Origin: Mesostigma viride
Taxonomy: Eukaryota; Streptophyta; Mesostigmatophyceae; Mesostigmatales; Mesostigmataceae
Direction of reading: 5' to 3'
Length of the DNA stretch: 64,000 nucleotides
NCBI GenBank assembly: GCA_009746045.1
Contig: RPFO01000017.1
Location: 1,849,452 to 1,913,451, forward strand
The notes beneath the pieces were generated by a model that was not told the origin of the DNA, did no database searches, and worked only from the letters and a program-made list of their open reading frames with translations. This document shows positions 44,524 to 56,684 of this stretch, in pieces (position 1 is the stretch's first letter; every line of letters starts with the position of its first letter). Position numbers and translations under genes: made by a program.

Positions 44524-46809
44524 GGGGAGGGGACACCCCTAAAGGGCACTTTTCTGGAAACCATACCTATGCATGTGCTAAAAATCCAATGATGATTGGG
44601 GACCATTAATATGATTAAAAAAAAATTTCCAGCCACTTGGGGGGGGTACTAACCCCCACAGGGCACCGGTAACGCGCTAAAAATAGAAAAAGACGCTATT
44701 CTAGTCACATTTTTCCTAGGGCAGTGGGCAAACATATTGGGACCAAATCATATATTCCCATATAGTTCCCTGACTTTTGAGAAATGCTACCTAATTTTGA
44801 GCACAAAATAATCATGTTTACACACATTGATGGATTTTCCCGCAAAAAGGGTACTTTTTTAATGAAAAAAAAAAATATCAAATCATAAACACATGGAATA
44901 GGGCCAAATCATATATTCCCAAATACTAGAGGTTGGGGGACATGCAGCCCCAAATTTTCAGGTCATTCTGACAAGCGCAGCCCTATTTGATGGATATTCC
45001 TAGATTGCCACCTGTGACGAAGCTAAGGGAGGTTTTAGCTAGTATTTAACCACACTAACACCCCTTTATACATCTAAGCCTCATGAAAACTGGCCAAACC
45101 ACATACTACCATTCTCTGCACATATGGTACCTCCTATGTTCAAGGTTTGACGCCATTCTGACAAGAACTGCCCAAGTTGCAACCATTCCAAGACGGCCAC
45201 CCATGTAGACGCTACAAGGAAATTAGAGTAACCATTTAGCCACACTAGCACCTCCTTCTTCATCAAAGACATCTGCAAACTGACCAAAGCACACATAATC
45301 AACTCTTGCACGCTGACGGCAACGCATGCTCAATGTGGGGGGTCATTGCGACAAGAACTGCTCAAGTTGATGGGTTTCCTATATGACCACATGACAAGGC
45401 GCTAAGGACCACTCAGTAAGTTAGTAACCCCACAGTGCCACTTAATATGCCATCCAACATGCACCAAAACCATGCAGAGTATGTTTACAAAGTACAAAGG
45501 GGTGGCCACGCACCTCATATGTCTTCATCATCCCTCCAGCATGGCCAGCCTTGTAAATATGTGCATAGCCTTGACGATGGTAGCCCTAACATGCCTAAGC
45601 GGCATTTCCTATGTTTCTCCCAGGTTAGAGTGTAAGGTTGATGCCAACCAAGCTAATCAACACAACAACACCTCCTAAACTGTCCTCCCCGGCATGGATG
45701 ACAAACGGGGACTATGGAGGGCAAGGAACCAAGTAAGAACATGGTATATATAGCTTGCATGCAGTCATGCATGTCAACCATGGTTGGCTCAGCACATTGT
45801 AGTCTTGTCACATCATCATAACAAAGGAAAGCTCAAACAACCATTGGTGCCAGCTATCTACATGCAGTCACACAAATGCAATATCTCCAACATCATCATC
45901 ACTATAACACTTCCATCCCTGCACGATAAAATGCAAAGAAACCATTGGCGGCCCTTCACCGCATGAGCGCTGTGATGCCGCTGCGGCCTGTGAGGAGAGG
46001 GTGCGTCACTCTCAAACAACAAGAAGCGTCCATACGCACAACATCCTTGCCAGAACACGTTTTATGAAATGCCTTATACCTTCCCGAAGAGCTATAGGCT
46101 GCGACTGAAGCGGCCCTGATCACGACATCAACGAAAACAATCTAAACCTGCCAGGTATTCGACAACACAACGGCAAGCGACGGCGAGCTAGCTGGCGGAA
46201 ACTGCCCAAAAAGAACGCAAAAAACCTCGAACGATGAGCTCATAGAAGAAAGCACCGATAGCAGATAACGTTCGCGACAAATCTGTACCTTGCCCTCGTA
46301 AATCCCTCGCCCAGGCGCGCAACAACAGCCGTTCTTCCATGGACAGGTCAGACACGCACTGCGCAGGTCTGAACAATTACTTACCGATAATGGCCGAAAA
46401 TCTGGCAAAAAGCACCAGCTCGGTTTAGAATTCGATGCAACCGATATTAATGCCTGCTTCAAGGTCAGAACAGCCCCCAAAACCGCTATTTTACAGCCGC
46501 TATCATAAATTCTATTTCATTCCGCGCGACCAAAAAATTCAGATTACCCCCCATGCCGATGGCATAAAAAAACAACAGCGATATTGTAAACCAGCTGATT
46601 TCCGCCACAAACTAACATCATAAACTCATCTACTTTTAGATTCGAGTAAAATTTTTGCATTTCGCCTGCCCTAGTGTGGTAGTTTCGCCTGAACGCAGTC
46701 GCCATGGCCACTTCCGCAAGGGGTGCGCGCACCGTGCACGTGAAATTTGTGACCTTCGGCTCCGGCGCGAATTGTTTGGCGCCAAAAAATTCGGGGGTGT
46801 CCCGTCCCC
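44524..46809. mobile_element. TTAA-flanked inverted-repeat element (piggyBac-like boundaries), non-autonomous
   Basis: Both ends abut TTAA. Left end GGGGAGGGGACACCCC and right end (reverse complement) GGGGACGGGACACCCC match at 15 of 16 bases. No transposase is recognised in the 2.29 kb interior. It holds divergent tandem units of roughly 190 bp (about 44920-45450; shared phrases GACAAGAACTGC, AAGTTG, AACCACACTA). A minus-strand 93-residue ORF near the right end (46544-46825) is unrecognised. Confidence 0.6.
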
Positions 46810-46929
46810 TTAAGTCCCTTTCCACATTTGTTTTGAATTAGCCCGAAACTTAGAGCACGGATTGGTCCCGAAACAAATATGAGGCCTCCAGCCTAGTCAG
46901 TTCCGGCGCATGAATCCGTAGCGAAAATG

Positions 46930-47577
46930 GAAAGTCATTTCCACACTGGAAACTTCCTCCGCGCGTCGGCGCGTCCGCACCAGACCGCAGAGAATCTATT
47001 CAAGAAGGTTCCTCTAGTAATGTTGTCAGTGGCATACGTGGGCGCGTTTGGCTCACCCTGCACATTTGAAAGTGATGTCATCCGGACGGATTTTTGCCAT
47101 TGCACAATGTGCAGTTCTTGGATGTTTGGAAACATGGCATGGCTAGTGTAATGACTGACTAGCTAGACCTTTTCAGTGGTTTTCCATTTGTAGGTAATGC
47201 CTTGTAAATTGTGGGAGAGCGATCGATCGCAGCAATTAATGGTGCTCACCACTAGACACTCCCGGCCAGTTAGGCTCGAAACACATGCACGCCCTGCTCA
47301 AGTGCTCAAGCTGTTTCCGGGCCGTCTACAGGGCGCTGGTTGTCTCCTTGATAGGTCATCTAGTCGCTCTTCGCGTAAGCCAGCCATAATTTCAATGAAC
47401 AAGAGCTATACGAATTCCATCTCCATTCATATTCATTTTAAGTGAGACAACTATACTGTTCATCATCCTGAACGACTCGAAAACACGGAAAAGATAACGG
47501 CAGTCTCGAGCTAGGTACCATGGTCCGGATTCTCCCAATTTCTGGCCTGCGCTGGTTGTCTCCTTGATGTTTCTTGA
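46930..47577 (+). repeat. 5'-truncated Penelope-like element copy
   Basis: Runs from sequence like the ORF end through the 3' tail to GCTGGTTGTCTCCTTGAT. Substitutions against the 63419 copy are numerous in the first 200 bp. Confidence 0.8.
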
Positions 47578-48791
47578 CAAAAAAATTAACAACAATATTC
47601 AATTAAATTACTGTATTAACAACAGTCTTACCAAATTTGTATATATACACTCTCCTTGATACACTATTGCAATCACAAATGTCGGGACCATTCATGGTCG
47701 GACATGTGAATAGAGTACCTATTCTATATTCGACCCAAGCCGCTGTAGGTTCCCTTTACAAGATACACTTTGTACGTGCCGACAGCAGCATCGATCTCAA
47801 AAGCTCTGCCACTTGATAATACGTGGTACCATGGCCATGGTAATGGTCAATGCGGCTCAGGTCAGCGCTACTTTGGGCATAGCTGCTACAACCTGAGAGT
47901 GGCCCCACTTGGCAACTGTCACGATGGTTGGTTGCCTTACCAACACGCAGCGGTCATCCCATAGAGACAACTATTCCTGGACATTCAATCATTCATTAAC
48001 TCATTCAGTCATTCATTCACGCGCGTCCGTTGGGAGTGTCATGAGGTACTGACTTTTGGAGTAGGCACCTTTCCTGGACATGAGCACGGGTATAACAGCT
48101 GCTTGGTTGGGTCCGCAAGTGATTTGATTCGGAAGCTGGGCTTCACGTATGCCAGCACAAGTCCCCAGCGGCAGGGAAAATCAAGGAATTCCCCGGTAAG
48201 AGAAAATGTCGGTACAACAGGGCTCACCCTGCTGCCCTTCAGCATACCCTCCTGCACAACTTGGGAAATGTACTTGAGATGGTGTGGCTTCACTTGGTCA
48301 TGCATGCCTGGAAAAACAAGGCCCTGACTGCCCAGCACCAATGCAGCTGGCGCTATGCACAATGACCTGAATGGGATGGAACTCTTATCCCCACTTCAAA
48401 ATTGATTACCACATCACCCCCACCAAAATCTGTCGAGCTTGCCTTCGTTGAAAGTACACATGCAAGAGCAGAGGCTGAAATTCCCTCAAGCCCACAACAA
48501 ATAGGCTCGAAAAAACCTGCCGCACTCCCCGGCTCTAGTTCCATATGCCTGGTGCGCCGCGGGAAAAAAATCTTTCTTTCTCAAACACTGCACTTGCCGG
48601 CGGTTTACCCCATGGACCCAAACTGGCCCGGACCACAAATGCAAATAGAGCATTCAGTGGGCATAGGCCTCAGGCCACAGACTTGGAGACTATTCACGCA
48701 CAAACGTTACTTTGCCCTTGAAGATAGCTTTCCAGGGGCCAGCAGAACTCGTATAAAGAAATTACGATCCAGTTGTGCCGGTGCATCTCCC
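47578..48791. other. No recognised gene; degraded minus-strand frames
   Basis: Minus-strand open frames at 48039-48362 and 48353-48544 are adjoining but unrecognised, and may be remains of one coding region. An alternative is 3' sequence of the neighbouring RING gene. Confidence 0.4.
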
Positions 48792-49466
48792 TTAAGGTTC
48801 AGCAGGCAGCTCGTAGCGGCATGTCGGGCAAGTATTACGCCTTTCCAGCCAGGGACGCAAACAGTCCTCGCAAAAAAGATGCTTGCACGGCATCTGCACA
48901 GCACTGTCTCCCACGGCAAAATCATTCTTGCACACGTTGCAGGCTACGCCCTCGTCCACCTGGGTCTGTTCAACTTTTACCACGGGCAATTCCGCTACTG
49001 CAGACTTCAGCGCCGGGTTAATTCCCGTTACATACTCGCCCGCCAAATCCGGAAACTGCCCCCGCAACAACGAGAAAATGTCATCCAAACCGGAAGGAAA
49101 GAATCCATGCCCGACAGTAGGCTCCATGCGGAAAGGCCCGCCTTGCAAAAATTGAAGGAATGGGAGAAAGCCTTGCGACATATCTCCTCGAACCGGGAAT
49201 TGAAAGTGAGGAAACCCAGCCACGGTCTCAGCTGAAGGACGCGCGAGTGGCGTGGCCTGCTGAACATTGTCAGGCTCCGGTTCCCCTTCCAATTCCTCCA
49301 CAAAAGCGCCCCCGCACCCATTGCACTTAACCTCCCCACATGCGTCGCCGCACACTTGAACCTCATTGTCGCAGGTGTGGCAAAAAAAGCGCCCATCTAA
49401 AAAATTTGCATCTGACGTCCTATCTACTGCATCCATGATGCTAGCCGATCGCACGGAAGCCTCCAT
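48792..49466 (-). CDS. RING finger E3 ubiquitin ligase, RNF126/RNF115-like
   Basis: 224 codons, single exon, intact. N-terminal zinc ribbon with CxxC pairs at C29/C32 and C48/C51 (FFCHTC, KCNGCGGAFVEEL), as in the RNF126/BCA2 family. The middle contains GLDDIFSLLRGQFPD, matching the family's 'GLDAIITQLL' helix. The C-terminal RING spans residues 176-216: C176, C179, C194, H196, C199, C202, C213, C216, with CLRPWLERRNTCPTCR. Position 199 is Cys where the family usually has His, making it C3HC4 rather than RING-H2. It should transfer ubiquitin from an E2 in the cytosol. Start at 49466 gives about 20 residues before the zinc ribbon; an ATG ten codons later is possible. Confidence 0.9.
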   Translation of the reverse strand: MEASVRSASIMDAVDRTSDANFLDGRFFCHTCDNEVQVCGDACGEVKCNGCGGAFVEELEGEPEPDNVQQATPLARPSAETVAGFPHFQFPVRGDMSQGFLPFLQFLQGGPFRMEPTVGHGFFPSGLDDIFSLLRGQFPDLAGEYVTGINPALKSAVAELPVVKVEQTQVDEGVACNVCKNDFAVGDSAVQMPCKHLFCEDCLRPWLERRNTCPTCRYELPAEP

Positions 49467-49903
49467 GGCTGAAATTTCTGCAGCAGGTATCGTTGCCTTC
49501 CAACTCGCCCCAATTCAACCTGTTGAGGCTCCACGCGGTGTGAACACGACTGGGCTTCCCTGCAAAAAGTTACGCATATTGACCTCAGCAGTTGGCAGGA
49601 CTCGGGGCGCCCTCGTCATGGCTCCTATTCGCGCTTGCCAGGTCATCACTTCAACTCATCAGCACAAAAGGGGAAAAATAGATTTGCCGGGGGGATGGGG
49701 CGCGGTTGCTGATCGGACGATTTAGTTCAGTTCAGTTCAGTTGTTTCGGACGATTAAGTAGATGGACGTCTATTGGAGGTAAGTACTTTTACTATTCGTA
49801 CTTTTAGTACTGCTACCATAGCGCTGGGATTCCACGGACCTTCTACAGGCTTCCCACGGCCGCATATATCCTGATTTCCAGGTAAATAGGTGTACGTTTA
49901 TCT

Positions 49904-50096
49904 GGCGGAGCCAATTTTCGGAAGAACCGTTAGGTTCGCCAGAATTGGCGAAGCTTATAAGGCCGTACACGTGAGAAAACATAGGAATAGGGGATGAAAA
50001 TCCGTCAATCCATCCATCCATACATACATACATCCACCGAATTTGTCCCGAATTTGCAAGCATAAGGGTGAGGTTCTTCCGAAAATTGGCTCCGCC
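49904..50096. repeat. 25-bp perfect inverted repeat (possible fold-back element)
   Basis: 49904-49928 and 50072-50096 are exact reverse complements (core CCAATTTTCGGAAGAACC) with a 143-bp loop that contains a GTTCGCCAGAATTGGCGAA inner dyad. Confidence 0.85.
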
Positions 50097-50129
50097 GTAG
50101 AGTTTCAACGGGCAAGTTGCAAACACGCA

Positions 50130-50548
50130 CGTTACTTGATTCCAAATATAGCCAGTAGTTAATCCCTGCTAAGCCGCTGGGAGGCGGATTTCAGCTGTGG
50201 ACGGACGATTCACCGGTCAATAACTCAATATCAACCATCAAGACGCTCTCACCTTGTTTGCCAACCCCCGTAGGGCACGACCAGCCGTTGGATCCACTAT
50301 TTCCGGTGTTCAAAATGGGTGTTTTTTATCCAACTATCTAACCATAATGGATCCACTATTTCCAGATAAATAGGTGTACGTTTATTCCAAATATAACCAA
50401 TAGTTAATCCCTGCTAAGCCTAGGGTATCAAGAATTATGGATCCACTATTTCCAGGTAAACAGGTAGTCATACGTTTCAGTATTCCACTAAATATAACCA
50501 GTAGTCATTAATCCCTGCTAACTGAAGCCTAGGGTATCAAGATGTCAG
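50130..50548 (+). repeat. Degenerate tandem repeat of roughly 110-130 bp
   Basis: Shares GGATCCACTATTTCCAG, GGTGTACGTTTATTCCAAAT and AGTTAATCCCTGCTAAGCC across about three units. The phrase TTCCAGGTAAATAGGTGTAC also occurs at 49876 and at 32157. Confidence 0.8.
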
Positions 50549-50606
50549 TGGCTAAAACGGAGCCTTACTAGACCACGGAAGCCACTGGACTTCTAATGGG
50601 TTGTAA

Positions 50607-50978
50607 TTGGGCATGTGGCGGGGTAAAGATCCTGTTTTTGCCCATGAGGTCATGAAAGATCTCAAGTGGGTTGGGCTTATAAAAGTCCTGGTCCGCGCCA
50701 GGGTCCCAGATTTTGTTTTGTTCATTTGCAACCATCCAATACTACAATACGCTTCCGCGGACACCTTTTTCAGCGGGGAAAGTGCCCCCGGGCTTCCGGG
50801 GCAAATTCAGCAAGCGCTGCGGAACTTAGATACTAAAATTTCGTTTTTGGTTCGTACCGTACAGCCAATCATTTTGCGCCCGGATCAAATTGTGATCTGG
50901 GCACTGAACACAAAAATTTCAGCGGAACGTACGAAAAACCAACGCAACTACAGAAAATTTTCAGTGACGAAACTGTAG
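50607..50978 (+). CDS. Unrecognised ORF
   Basis: 123 codons, no recognised domain, in repeat-rich surroundings. It may be chance or a transposon fragment. Confidence 0.2.
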   Translation: MGMWRGKDPVFAHEVMKDLKWVGLIKVLVRARVPDFVLFICNHPILQYASADTFFSGESAPGLPGQIQQALRNLDTKISFLVRTVQPIILRPDQIVIWALNTKISAERTKNQRNYRKFSVTKL

Positions 50979-51198
50979 TACCGTGTACCAAGCAAAGTAT
51001 AGTAGGACTTCGCTAAAATCACGTTCGGAATTTTTCCCCGCAAGATTCCCCCGCAAGATTCCCCCGCACGATTCCCCCCGCTAGGTTCAGGCTCCAGTCG
51101 ATGCTCGCCAAATGGCGCAAAAAAAGAAACATATGTTAAAATCAACGGTGCAAATCCTCGTTACCGCTCGGGTAACATTCTCACTCATTTCGCGTCTC

Positions 51199-52200
51199 CT
51201 ACGAACCGTATTGTAGTGAGCGTCGCATGCCAGAGTTCCATAGGTAAATGAAGCGTGAGAGAATCCCAGCTTTGTCGAACACTGTGCGCCTATTGAACAC
51301 CGCATCATTTCGCACCGTCCAGATTGTATATAACATGCATGTGCGGAGCCGGCATATCCACGGCACGCTTCTTGTGCAAAGGCCGGTGAGCTCAGGGCCA
51401 GGGGTGCCAGTGATGCCAAAGATAATTGAGCGTGTAGACACCGGTATGATAGGCTCAGACGTCCAGGCGGCTGCCCATAAACCAATCAACCAGGTCAAAC
51501 CTCCCTGGAGGTTACACCATAAAAATGGGTGTTCCACCGTGTCATTGGGGTTGGTACATAAACATGTGGCAGGATGTTGAAATCGCCGGTGGAGGATCTC
51601 CCCGACCCCGATGGACCGGTGCATCAAGAGGTGTTGTACGTCGGTCGCGCGGCGGTCGACCAGCGGGTGGTCAGCGGCGAGGGTGATGTTGCGGACCCAG
51701 GTGTGGCCAGGCCACTCAGTAGCGCCCCAGCGTGTCCGTCCGGGGTGGAATTGATGGTTTTTAGGCAAGAGCATTGTGTAGCCCCACTCTGCCGTGTCAG
51801 TACTCGTAAAGGCCTTTTACAATTCTGGTGTCACCCTGATTTAGCACCCAGCCAAATTCCACTGGATCCATTGACAACATGTCAAGGCGGGTTGATCCCA
51901 CATGTAGCCAAATAATAGCAACGTCGGGAAGGTTGGGGTTGGGTTGGTATACACATGATTGTTCAAGGGACCAAGGTACAACCCGAATCCGGTGGCCGGC
52001 ATAGCTGAGTGGGGAGGAGCACAACTGCAGATGTAAGTTGAGCTAGACAGCCGTTATGGCCGCTCAGCGGCGCCAGTAATTGAACGTGCAGGGTTCCAGG
52101 GGGAAGTTCTGCGATCACCTTCCTAGAGCATGTTGCGGTCGATCGTGCTGTGTGGACAAAAGCAGCACCATTCACCAGCTTTATAGGGGGCACGGGGAGA
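51199..52200 (-). pseudogene. LINE ORF2 C-terminal fragment (RT-associated zinc-binding domain)
   Basis: The minus strand encodes LLMHRSIGVGEILHRRF, then CLCTNPNDTVEHPFLWC, the C-C-H-C pattern of the zinc-binding domain that ends many plant-type LINE reverse transcriptases, then WTVRNDAVFNRR. Upstream frames to 52193 continue the same element with frame breaks. No RT palm is seen here. Confidence 0.65.
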
Positions 52201-52479
52201 AGTCATGAGTGTGTGCCAGCGGGGGGGTATGGCTTGTACTAGCGCGGCCCAGGCAGCATAAGTAGGCATATTGGGGACCCAGGCAGCCAATTCGTTATAT
52301 ATATGTTAAGAGGCGGTAGCAGTCACCGTGGAGAATATACAGGTGGAGAATAGTGGTTACAGGGTGGGGGGATGTTATGAAGCCTTCGTAGGCCGGGTTA
52401 GGGCCACTTAAGCATCCAAAGGCCTTAATTAGCCGACGTCTTGAGCCCACCTCACATTTGTAGCATAAGCTATGCGTCA

Positions 52480-52705
52480 GCCTACCTATGGTATTGCACT
52501 GGTTGTATTGCACCCACAGTGTTGCGCCCCGGCACCATGCCGTGGAGAGAGCGCTCTGTGGCCTACCCACCTGCGGCAGTGAGAGAAGCAAGGGCGCCCT
52601 CCCTCCTTCTCGCTGTGTATATAGGGTTGAAGGTTGTCTCCTTGATATAGGGTTGAAGGTTCCTTTACTCTGTATTGGCACCCACGTGACGCAGTCACGT
52701 GCTTA
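52480..52705 (-). repeat. Short interspersed repeat family, copy 2
   Basis: Reverse-complement relative of 5110-5275. Its outer end carries the dyad CACGTGACGCAGTCACGTG next to TTAATTAA-rich DNA; its inner end is TGTGGGTGCAATA. Confidence 0.7.
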
Positions 52706-52914
52706 TTAATAATTAATCAATTAAGCATCCAAAGGGGCGATTAAGGGGGTTGAGGTGTATTATTATCATTATTAATTAAGAATAGGGGTTGGCGTTGACT
52801 AACGTACCAGTTTACGTATGTACACTAGCACTGCCTGCTTACGTACACTGAGCAATGCCTGTTTGCTCGCGTCACCATGGTCGGTAATGCAATGTTAACA
52901 CGGGTCATATATAT

Positions 52915-53090
52915 TGCACCCACAGGGGATGCCAGATCGTTTCGACGGGTGCGATTAGTGCACCCTGTGGCATGAGGGAAGGGGGGGGTCTCGATCTGCC
53001 CCCTTCCCACTGTGCAAACTCAGGGATTCAAGCACTCGGGTGCTCCGTGACTCCCCAGTGGGAGCACGTGTTTAATTAATAATTATTTTA
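52915..53090 (-). repeat. Short interspersed repeat family, variant copy 3
   Basis: Carries a hairpin GTGCTCC...GGAGCAC beside TTAATTAAT and ends with TGTGGGTGCAATA. It matches 58795-58990 in inverted orientation. Confidence 0.7.
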
Positions 53091-53184
53091 TTATTAACTA
53101 ATTGATTGGTTAACTAATTTACTTACGTACGTCAATGCATCTCCGCGTATGGGAAGCATTACAGGGGGAGCCCTACACTGCCAC

Positions 53185-53360
53185 TGATCCTTAGCGCCCG
53201 GCACAAGGCCTTCTTGCACCCATGCACAGCTGTGTCTGCACCATGATGCAGAGAGAGTACACTATACCGACTCTGTGAAAGAAGCTTGAGTGCTCTCCCC
53301 CATCGGCGTGTATAAAAGGGGTTGACCGTTCCTTATTTGGTACCCACGTGACGCAGTCGG
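53185..53360 (-). repeat. Short interspersed repeat family, diverged copy 4
   Basis: Head CCCACGTGACGCAGTCGGGTG (reverse orientation), with the family's GAGAGAGTAC / CTCTCCCCCAT segments and a GGGTGCAAGAAG tail. Confidence 0.5.
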
Positions 53361-54185
53361 GTGATATAAATTTCTCGCCATGCAACAGCAGGCCGGCCCC
53401 GTAGTCAAGGTGGCATGCGGAGACAAGTATAGCTGGCATGAGTCTTTGGAATCCAGGGACTGCCTTCTAGAACCCGATATGTATATATGCTATAGATCGC
53501 GTTTTTCCGCGTTTTCCGCGGCCCGGTACTGAACGCAAATGGTTTTCACCTTTGCGGAGTGCCTGATCAAATATGCTATATCGTCGGGGCCCATGACACC
53601 TCATGCGCATGCAAAACTACTGATGGCATGGTCCGTTGTTGTATTTCTTGTCTAGCAGTGCCGAGTCCAAGCAGAACCTGAGTAACAAGTGCATGCCTGA
53701 ATAACATTGAAAGTGCTTTCCAAACGATTGTGCCCTGAACATGCGTCTGTACATATGCCTAGTAAATAATTTTTGCCTTTTGCCGATACCGACCGACCGG
53801 ACCCACAGCAACCGCCTGCCTAACCTGGACATGCACCTACTACGGCGTAGTGCTGCCTTTACCCGCTGGCTCATTACAGCCTTGGTACCTCATCTCGATA
53901 GGACAACCTTCTTTACTATCTTCTGGCCAAATAAATTGGCAGCACATTAACAGGGAAAATGATAATAATTTTAAGTTCATTGCACCTCGCCGGCTCGCCC
54001 CTCGCCAATGCCGCGCTGTGAGCACTACTCGAGTGAGCAACGGTGTTGCAGCATGCATGGAAGGTGTGTAAACAAGAACAAACTTGAAGATCGACTCGGG
54101 CCTCTGGCATCAGTGAACACTGAACAGACACGGGCACGGCCCGTCCCGTCTCATCCTGTGGCGCGCCAGACGCCGCGCCTTCGGA
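53361..54185. other. No recognised gene
   Basis: Open frames of 60-85 codons on both strands have no recognised family. Confidence 0.4.
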
Positions 54186-54189
54186 GTTG

Positions 54190-54762
54190 AGTTGATGAGT
54201 TGAGTTGAGTTGAGTTGAGTTGAGTTGAGTTGAGTTGAGTTGAGTTGAGTTGAGTTGAGTTGAGTTGAGTTGAGTTGAGTTGAGTTGAGTTGAGTTGAGT
54301 TGAGTTGAGTTGAGTTGAGTTGAGTTGAGTTGAGTTGAGTTGAGTTGAGTTGAGTTGAGTTGAGTTGAGTTGAGTTGAGTTGAGTTGAGTTGTCAGAGTT
54401 GAGTTGAGTTGAGTTGAGTTGAGTTGAGTTGAGTTGAGTTGAGTTGAGTTGAGTTGAGTTGAGTTGAGTTGAGTTGAGTTGAGTTGAGTTGAGTTGAGTT
54501 GAGTTGAGTTGAGTTGCATGAGTTGAGTTGAGTTGAGTTGAGTTGAGTTGAGTTGAGTTGAGTTGAGTTGAGTTGAGTTGAGTTGAGTTGAGTTGAGTTG
54601 AGTTGAGTTGAGTTGAGTTGAGTTGAGTTGAGTTGAGTTGCGGTGAGGTGAGTTGAGTTGAGTTGAGTTGAGTTGAGTTGAGTTGAGTTGAGTTGAGTTG
54701 AGTTGAGTTGAGTTGAGTTGAGTTGAGTTGAGTTGAGTTGAGTTGAGTTGAGTTGAGTTGAT
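54190..54762. repeat. (GAGTT)n pentanucleotide satellite, about 114 copies
   Basis: Near-perfect 5-bp array with three small interruptions. The apparent 247- and 232-residue NSTQL repeat proteins on the minus strand are artefacts of the open array. Confidence 0.98.
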
Positions 54763-54852
54763 TCCCGCGCCGGCGTACCGGGTTATTAATAGTGGATCCA
54801 TAATCATCAACAGGATAGCCGTATTCAAGGCTACCCCCTCCCTCACCACACA

Positions 54853-55862
54853 CGTCCAGTCTGTTTCAAACTGCTTACGCTGATGACACTACTAACATTT
54901 GCACCTCCCTGCGTGATGTTGATGCTGTGCTTGACAACATATCTACATACTGTACCGCCTCCCAACAACGCTGCAACGTGCAAAAGTCCACGGGCTTGCA
55001 TATTGGCAGAACAACCAACCCGACTCTCCAACCTACTAACCTGGCGGTGACATGGGTCCCGCCGGGAGGATACCACCTTTTGCATAACTGCCCTATTATC
55101 GGTCGGACAGCCGCAGGGAGGTTATTGGAAGTCAAAACCTTTTTATACGACGAAGGCACAACAAGTGGGCAAACTTACTGGTGTACAACAGGTGGCCAAC
55201 CGCTGGGCTGGCGTACACTGCATGCCTCAGCATCCGGGGCAAGGTCCTCGTTACGGACCAGCTGCTATTCTCCAAGCTGCTGTACTTCGGTCAGGCCCAC
55301 CCACCGGATGAACACACCGTGTCGCTTATTCAACGACTGGGGCATAACTTTGTTTGGAAAAAATCGAGCGATCTCAACCGCCAGGTACACGGATGGATGA
55401 GAGAGGCAATGCATGTGTTTTATGCCGTGGCCGGCTCTTCTTGGAGGACTAGGCTTACACAATATTTATGCAATGGCGTTTATATGGTCTGTGTATGCCA
55501 AACAAGTTATTTCTGCCCACATTGGTGTCAACACACACCCTGGATGTCTTCTGGCACGTGTAACCCTCTCACTACGTCTTACTCATCACTCCAATGGTAT
55601 ATCCTTGCACACTGGAGCCGCACTGCTTAAACTGCTCGCCTCCCCTCCCCCAAACTCACCAGAGGTCTTCCTTGGTACTGGGCTCGTATATGGCCAGGCT
55701 TTATGGCCCGACCGCCTACTATTCCCCACACTACGTGAGGAAGTTCAAGCTTGGTGTATACAACGTTCCAGCTTGGTGTATACAATGCACTATAGTTTCC
55801 TTTGGTTACGAAGGTGCCCAGTCTCGAGACAGTCTGCATGATTGTCCTTGAATTCCCTGAAC
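54853..55862 (+). pseudogene. LINE reverse transcriptase fragment
   Basis: Starts mid-domain at QTAYADDTTNICTSLRDVDA (catalytic YADD), followed by ASQQRCNVQKSTGLHIG and, after frame changes, the W-rich thumb region (GKVLVTDQLLFSKLLYFGQA, LGHNFVWKK). The N-terminal half is absent and at least two frameshifts are present. It follows directly on the GAGTT satellite. Confidence 0.75.
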
Positions 55863-56278
55863 GACTAGCTGGCTCCTGCTGGTCAGTGCGCATAGTAATC
55901 AATGCTCCTTGATAGTAATCAATGCTGGACCATGGCCCGGCCTGATGAATAACCTCCTCATATATTCATGCATGCAGTGTTCACAAGCGTCGCTTGCAAG
56001 CAGCTCGGTGGGACCTCCGACACGTTGGACGAGGACTCGACCCTGGCGCAGCAACAACGGCGGTACCGCGTGGGAGCTCTGGCCGTCCTGTACCTCCAGC
56101 TCTGGCAAGCAGAAGGGAAGAGGCCGGTTACTGGAATTAAAGGGGCTGCCACTACGCATAGATCTACGTCGAGCACAAGCCATATGGCAGGCGACCCCCG
56201 CCACGGCGCCACCCCAGCAAAAACCCAGCTATATAGCCTAGCTAGGGGAAATGTAGAGTAGTCTCGCCATTTGAAAAC

Positions 56279-56345
56279 CGTATCAAGGAGACAACCAGCG
56301 CTGGCCAGAAATGGGTCCGAGAATCCATATCAAGGAGACAACATA
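56279..56345 (-). repeat. Terminal scraps of the Penelope-like element
   Basis: Two ATCAAGGAGACAAC phrases, one followed by CAGCGCTGGCCAGAAATGGG, in 60 bp. Confidence 0.6.
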
Positions 56346-56684
56346 TGCCCATTCCATATGCCCCTTCTCAGGGATATGTGTTAATTACTATTGTCTATTC
56401 GTCCCGCCTATTGAGATGTAACTATTCCTGAACACATGGCGATCCAACGTCGTGGAAGGACTAGCGGGTTACTAGTTGTCTGAGAGGAATGACGCGAAGA
56501 CAGCGGGAGCCGCGTGGATAGCTACTATCTGTAGGAAGACCTGCATGGAGGGAGACAGATGTTAACAAAACTTCCCACGGAGATCGATACGTTTTAAAAT
56601 TAAATTTAATTTTAAGTATAACATGACGTACTCCGTGGGGAGATCATGTAGCACATATTCCCAATTACTTGATGGATGGAGGTG

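Noticed and set aside
48402-49235. Plus-strand ORF of 277 codons
   Set aside because: Overlaps the RING gene on the opposite strand; no recognised domain, and cysteine spacing is only meaningful on the minus strand.
54110-54853. Two minus-strand ORFs of 230-250 codons made of NSTQL repeats
   Set aside because: Translation of a (GAGTT)n array; no unique sequence of coding character.
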